NCBI GenBank assembly: GCA_025965755.1
Contig: JAOPWI010000103.1
Location: forward strand, 1-23,378
Direction of reading: 5' to 3'
From: Frankiales bacterium
Lineage (GTDB): Bacteria > Actinomycetota > Actinomycetes > Mycobacteriales > SCTD01
DNA length: 23,378 bases
The translations under genes were made by a program, and so were the position numbers. The notes under the pieces are model-generated. The model saw nothing but the letters and a program-made list of their open reading frames with translations. It made no database searches and was not told where the DNA came from. Each line of letters opens with the position of its first letter. The first letter of the stretch is position 1. Shown one piece after another: positions 20,063 through 23,378 of the stretch.

Positions 20063-21411
20063 CACCTCGCACCGCCCGCGCCACCGCGGACCCTGCTGTC
20101 GCTGCCGCGGACGGCGACGCCCCTGTCTCCGCCGCGAAGCACGCCCCTCCGAAGGTGGCCAAGAAGCCCTCGAAGAAGGCCCCCGCGGACGTGACCGAGA
20201 CGGCTCCCGCGGGGCTGGAGGAGCCGGCGCCCGAGGAGCTCGAGGACGTCGACCCGGCGGTGCTGGTCGAGGAGGTCGACGGCATCTCGCTGGACGCGGC
20301 GGACCCGACGGCCGCGGTCGACCAGTCGGTCGTCGCCGCGGCCGACCCGGCGCTGGCCGCCGCGACCGGCGTCGCGGTCGAGGACGACGAGGACGACGAC
20401 GAGGACGACGACACCCCCAAGCCGCCGTCCGACGAGGACGACGACGAGGACGAGAAGAAGCCGCTCGCCGCCGAGGGCGAGGTCGGGATCTCCACCGACC
20501 TGGTGCGCGCCTATCTCAAGGAGATCGGCAAGGTCCCGCTGCTCACCGCCGAGCAGGAGGTCGAGCTGGCTCAGCGCATCGAGGCCGGCCTGTTCGCCGC
20601 CGAGAAGGTCCGCCAGGCGGAGGAGGGCGAGGCCCCGAAGCTGTCCGCCGCGCTGCGCCGCGACCTCGACTGGCTGGTGCACGACGGCGGCCGGGCCAAG
20701 CGCCACCTGCTCGAGGCCAACCTGCGCCTGGTGGTCTCGATCGCCAAGCGCTACCTGGGCCGCGGCATGCTCTTCCTGGACCTGATCCAGGAGGGCAACC
20801 TGGGCCTGATCCGCGCGGTCGAGAAGTTCGACTACACCAAGGGCTACAAGTTCTCGACCTACGCGACGTGGTGGATCCGCCAGGCCATCACCCGCGCCAT
20901 GGCCGACCAGGCGCGCACCATCCGCATTCCGGTCCACATGGTCGAGCAGATCAACAAGCTGACCCGCGTTCAGCGCGAGATGCTCCAGGAGCTGGGCCGC
21001 GAGCCCACGCCGGAGGAGCTCGCCAAGGAGCTCGACATGACCCCCGAGAAGGTCGTCGAGATCCAGGGCTACGCCCGCGAGCCAGTCAGCCTCGAGACCA
21101 CCATCGGCGATGACCAGGACTCCTCGCTCGGTGACTTCATCGAGGATGCGGACGCCCCGATCGCCGCCGAGGTCGTCTCCTACGGCCTGATGCAGGAGCA
21201 GCTCAACGAGGTCCTGCGCACGCTCACCGACCGCGAGGCGGCCGTGGTGAAGATGCGCTTCGGCCTGGTCGACGGGCAGCCCCGCACGCTCGACGAGATC
21301 GGCCGGGAGTTCGGCCTGACCCGCGAGCGGATCCGCCAGATCGAGAGCAAGACGCTGAGCAAGCTGCGCCACCCGTCGCGGTCGCAGAAGCTGCGCGACT
21401 ACCTCGACTAG
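20059..21411 (+). CDS. rpoD: Primary RNA polymerase sigma factor (RpoD/SigA/HrdB)
   Basis: The 450-residue group 1 sigma-70 factor directs RNA polymerase to housekeeping promoters. After a long N-terminal extension with an acidic stretch (108-134), region 1.2 starts near Ser145. Region 2 follows with [20 protein letters not shown] and [15 protein letters not shown]. Region 2.4 keeps Gln275 and Thr278, equivalent to E. coli Gln437 and Thr440. Region 3 has [12 protein letters not shown], and region 4.2 is a helix-turn-helix starting near Thr410 and ending [13 protein letters not shown], as in Mycobacterium SigA and Streptomyces HrdB. GTG 20059 follows GAAGGA by six bases. Its stop overlaps the next gene by one base. 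Confidence 0.96.
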   Translation: MTPRTARATADPAVAAADGDAPVSAAKHAPPKVAKKPSKKAPADVTETAPAGLEEPAPEELEDVDPAVLVEEVDGISLDAADPTAAVDQSVVAAADPALAAATGVAVEDDEDDDEDDDTPKPPSDEDDDEDEKKPLAAEGEVGISTDLVRAYLKEIGKVPLLTAEQEVELAQRIEAGLFAAEKVRQAEEGEAPKLSAALRRDLDWLVHDGGRAKRHLLEANLRLVVSIAKRYLGRGMLFLDLIQEGNLGLIRAVEKFDYTKGYKFSTYATWWIRQAITRAMADQARTIRIPVHMVEQINKLTRVQREMLQELGREPTPEELAKELDMTPEKVVEIQGYAREPVSLETTIGDDQDSSLGDFIEDADAPIAAEVVSYGLMQEQLNEVLRTLTDREAAVVKMRFGLVDGQPRTLDEIGREFGLTRERIRQIESKTLSKLRHPSRSQKLRDYLD

Positions 21412-21755
21412 TGCAGCCGGTCTCGCCGGAGGAGTTCGAGGCGCTGGTGCGCCAGGCCGTGGACGAGCTGCCGCCGGAGCTGGCCGCGCACTTCTCCAAC
21501 GTCGCGGTGGTCTGCGAGCACGAGAACGACGACGACCCTGAGCTGCTCGGTCTCTACGAGGGCGTTCCGCTGACCGAGCGCGGGCAGTACTCCGGCGCGC
21601 TGCCGGACCGGATCAGCCTCTACCGGATCCCGCTGTGCCTGATGGCGGAGGACCTGGACCACCTCGTGGAGGAGGTCCAGGTCACCGTGGTGCACGAGTT
21701 CGCGCACCACGTCGGGATCGACGACGACCGCCTGCACGCGCTGGGGTGGGACTGA
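21411..21755 (+). CDS. Zincin-like metallopeptidase family protein (DUF1025 type)
   Basis: The 114-residue protein carries HEFAHHVGIDDDRL, an HExxH zinc motif (His95, Glu96, His99) followed by conserved Gly and Asp residues, as in the minimal zincin family formerly DUF1025. QYSGALPDRISLYRIPLC upstream is another family hallmark. Catalysis has not been shown for most members, and no signal peptide is present, so it should be cytoplasmic. Its GTG start shares one base with the rpoD stop (TAGTG) and lacks its own good ribosome site, so it is probably translated by re-initiation after rpoD. A terminator-like hairpin follows. Confidence 0.88.
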   Translation: MQPVSPEEFEALVRQAVDELPPELAAHFSNVAVVCEHENDDDPELLGLYEGVPLTERGQYSGALPDRISLYRIPLCLMAEDLDHLVEEVQVTVVHEFAHHVGIDDDRLHALGWD

Positions 21756-21763
21756 CCGTGACG

Positions 21764-21801
21764 GGGTAAGCACCCTGCGTGCTGGGGGATCCTGCTTGCC
21801 C
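21764..21801 (+). terminator. Terminator-like stem after the metallopeptidase gene
   Basis: GGGTAAGCA (21764-21772) pairs with TGCTTGCCC (21793-21801), nine pairs with one G-T, around a 20-base loop that can pair internally. It starts eight bases after the stop codon, and no T tract follows. Confidence 0.5.
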
Positions 21802-21999
21802 ATTACGCCGGTCCGTAGGAGGGTGTGAGCAGCCTCACCAGCCGGGACCGGTGCGGAACGCCGCCCGATGGTGGAACGTTGCCCGGTCGCGGGAGCTCAC
21901 CATGCTGCCGCACAGGACGCTCGCCGTGTCCTCGCCGGCAGCTCCTCGGGCCGGTGCGTGCGCGGGGAACAGTCAGACCCGTACCACCTGTTCACCCTT

Positions 22000-22033
22000 G
22001 TGGACGGGTCCCCTCCCCGGGACGCCGTCCCAC
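22000..22033 (+). promoter_or_regulatory. Long hairpin in the presumed leader of the second sigma gene
   Basis: GGACGGGTCCC (22002-22012) pairs with GGGAC-G-CCGTCC (22019-22030) around CTCCCC, with a single bulged G at 22024; three more pairs extend the stem to 22000/22033. It ends 57 bases before the start codon, so it is likelier to be a leader structure or attenuator than a terminator for the distant upstream gene. Confidence 0.45.
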
Positions 22034-22090
22034 CAGGCACCTGCACTCCCCGTACTGCCAGCCGACTGACCACCGATCCAGGAGACCGCC

Positions 22091-23378
22091 GTGTCCACCG
22101 CCGCCCGCCCCGCCGACGTCATCGAGGCGCTGGTCGAGCGTGCCCAGACCGAGGGCGCCCTGTCCCTCGACCAGCTGCGCACCACCTTCGAACAGGCCGG
22201 CATCGGCCCGGCTCAGGCCGGTGACGTGCTGCGCCGCCTGACCGAGGCCGGCGCGGTGCTGGGCACCGAGGAGCAGAAGCCGGTTCGCCGCCGCTCGCCC
22301 CGGACCGCCGCCCGCCCCGCCGCCCGGCCCGTCAAGCCCGCCGCCACCCGTCCCGCCGGCCGCACCGTCAAGGACGAGGCCAAGGAGTCCGCCGTCATCG
22401 ACGAGAGCACGGGCGAGACCCTCGCTTCCGCGGCCAGCGAGACCCCGGTCGACACCGACGTCGCCCTGGCCGCCGCCCACACCGGTGGCGTCGCCGGCAC
22501 CGCCGCCGCCCCGGCGACCGCCGCGCCGGCCGCCGAGGAGGAGACCGACGAGGACGGCGAGCCCAAGCCGGTCGTCGCCGACGAGGACAAGCCCCTCGCG
22601 CTGGACGAGCCGCCGCCCGGCATCGACCTGGTCAAGGCCTACCTCCGCGAGATCGGCAAGGTCGCGCTGCTGACCGCCGTCGAGGAGGTCGAGCTGTCCA
22701 AGCGGATCGAGGCCGGCCTGTTCGGCGCCGAGAAGCTCCGCCAGCACGCCGCCGGCGAGGCCAAGCTCGCGATCGCGCTGCGCCGCGACCTGGCCGAGAT
22801 CGTCCGCGACGGCGAGCGGGCCAAGCGCCACCTGCTCGAGGCCAACCTGCGCCTCGTGGTGTCGCTGGCCAAGCGCTACCAGGGCCGCGGCCTGGACCTG
22901 CTGGACCTGGTCCAGGAGGGCAACCTCGGCCTGGTCCGCGCGGTCGAGAAGTTCGACTACACCAAGGGCTACAAGTTCTCCACGTACGCCACCTGGTGGA
23001 TCCGCCAGGCGCTGCAGCGGGCGCTGGCCGACCAGGGCCGCACCATCCGCGTGCCGGTCCACATGGCGGAGCTGATCACCAAGGTGACCCGGGTCCGCCG
23101 CGAGCTGACCCAGACCCTGGGCCGCGAGCCGCTGTCGGAGGAGATCGCCGCGCCGCTGGACATGACGGCCACCAAGGTCGAGGAGATCCTCGGCTACGGC
23201 CGCGACACCCTGTCGCTGGAGAGCCCCGTCGGCGACGACGAGGCCGTTCTCGGTGACTTCATCACCGACAGCGACAGCCCCGACCCGGTCGCCGCGGTCG
23301 AGATGCAGATGATGCAGGGCCAGCTCGGCGCTGTCCTGGCCGGCCTGCCGGCCCGCTCCGCGACGGTCATGCGGATGC
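22091..23378 (+). CDS. Second sigma-70 family factor, 3' end cut by window edge
   Basis: The frame starts at GTG 22091 (AGGAGA five bases ahead) and stays open to the right edge, giving 429 codons with the region 4.2 helix-turn-helix missing. Residues about 9-52 ([20 protein letters not shown]...) resemble sigma region 1.1, followed by an Ala/Pro-rich linker. Region 1.2 starts near 177. Region 2 contains [21 protein letters not shown] and [24 protein letters not shown]. Region 3 keeps VPVHMAE. At the residue matching E. coli Thr440 it has Gln309. The overall form is that of a group 1 or 2 sigma factor (SigB/HrdA-D-like), not an ECF. It lies 335 bases downstream of the rpoD-metallopeptidase pair. 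Confidence 0.9.
   Translation, partial: MSTAARPADVIEALVERAQTEGALSLDQLRTTFEQAGIGPAQAGDVLRRLTEAGAVLGTEEQKPVRRRSPRTAARPAARPVKPAATRPAGRTVKDEAKESAVIDESTGETLASAASETPVDTDVALAAAHTGGVAGTAAAPATAAPAAEEETDEDGEPKPVVADEDKPLALDEPPPGIDLVKAYLREIGKVALLTAVEEVELSKRIEAGLFGAEKLRQHAAGEAKLAIALRRDLAEIVRDGERAKRHLLEANLRLVVSLAKRYQGRGLDLLDLVQEGNLGLVRAVEKFDYTKGYKFSTYATWWIRQALQRALADQGRTIRVPVHMAELITKVTRVRRELTQTLGREPLSEEIAAPLDMTATKVEEILGYGRDTLSLESPVGDDEAVLGDFITDSDSPDPVAAVEMQMMQGQLGAVLAGLPARSATVMRM

Larger units (their letters stand above)
21756..22090 (+). other. Intergenic region before the second sigma gene
   Basis: This 335-base stretch holds a terminator-like stem (21764-21801), then about 200 bases where the promoter for the second sigma gene must lie. 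A large hairpin (22000-22033) and the ribosome site AGGAGA (22080-22085) follow. I could not pick a convincing -35/-10 pair. An open frame at 21825-22241 has its AGGAGG too close to the GTG and overlaps the sigma gene out of frame, so I do not call it. Confidence 0.55.

Noticed and set aside
21825..22241. A 138-codon frame between the metallopeptidase and second sigma genes
   Set aside because: The AGGAGG is only two bases from its GTG, it overlaps the sigma gene out of frame, and the translation looks random (Pro/Arg/Ser-rich).

Overview
This is a very GC-rich chromosomal segment with almost exclusively G/C third codon positions, frequent GTG starts and close gene packing. It is typical of a free-living actinobacterium. 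Actinobacterial markers include a DUF7455-type zinc protein, a DUF3099 membrane protein, an AcnR-like regulator fused by overlap to acnA, and a primary sigma factor with a long acidic N-terminus. The sequence alone does not give me the order or genus. I see no tRNA, rRNA, CRISPR array, insertion sequence or prophage gene; this looks like core chromosome.

Layout. 1-1948: a left-edge partial gene and a CoA-transferase on the minus strand, then a small zinc protein on the plus strand ending in a strong hairpin. 2080-5201: a lone ABC ATPase (minus), a dienoyl-CoA-isomerase-like crotonase (plus), and an AlkB plus Tat-lipoprotein deacetylase pair (minus). 5293-8546: NADP-type glutamate dehydrogenase (plus), an aldehyde dehydrogenase (minus) and a DUF3099 protein (plus). 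8593-14335: eight consecutive minus-strand genes (STAS protein, a family often labelled 3-methyladenine glycosylase, PspC protein, two ABC-2 ATPase/permease modules, HhH-GPD protein). 14454-19746: DEAD-box RNA helicase, AcnR-like TetR regulator and aconitase. 19747-23378: the primary sigma factor, a zincin-like metallopeptidase overlapping its stop codon, and a second, clearly non-identical sigma-70 factor cut by the right edge.

How the genes fit together. Central metabolism is represented by aconitase and glutamate dehydrogenase, with acyl-CoA functions (CoA-transferase, crotonase) and an aldehyde dehydrogenase. Transcription is represented by two sigma factors, the TetR repressor and a STAS protein. 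DNA repair is represented by AlkB, an HhH-GPD protein and possibly the 3-methyladenine glycosylase-like protein. The four ABC-2 genes are chained by four-base ATGA overlaps and probably form one export complex or two co-expressed ones.

The points most worth a second look are the tandem sigma factors (the second has Gln where sigma-70 has the -10-contacting Thr440, plus its own region 1.1), the acnR-acnA overlap with a dyad in its promoter region, the leader ORF overlapping the rpoD start, and the large hairpin ahead of the second sigma gene.
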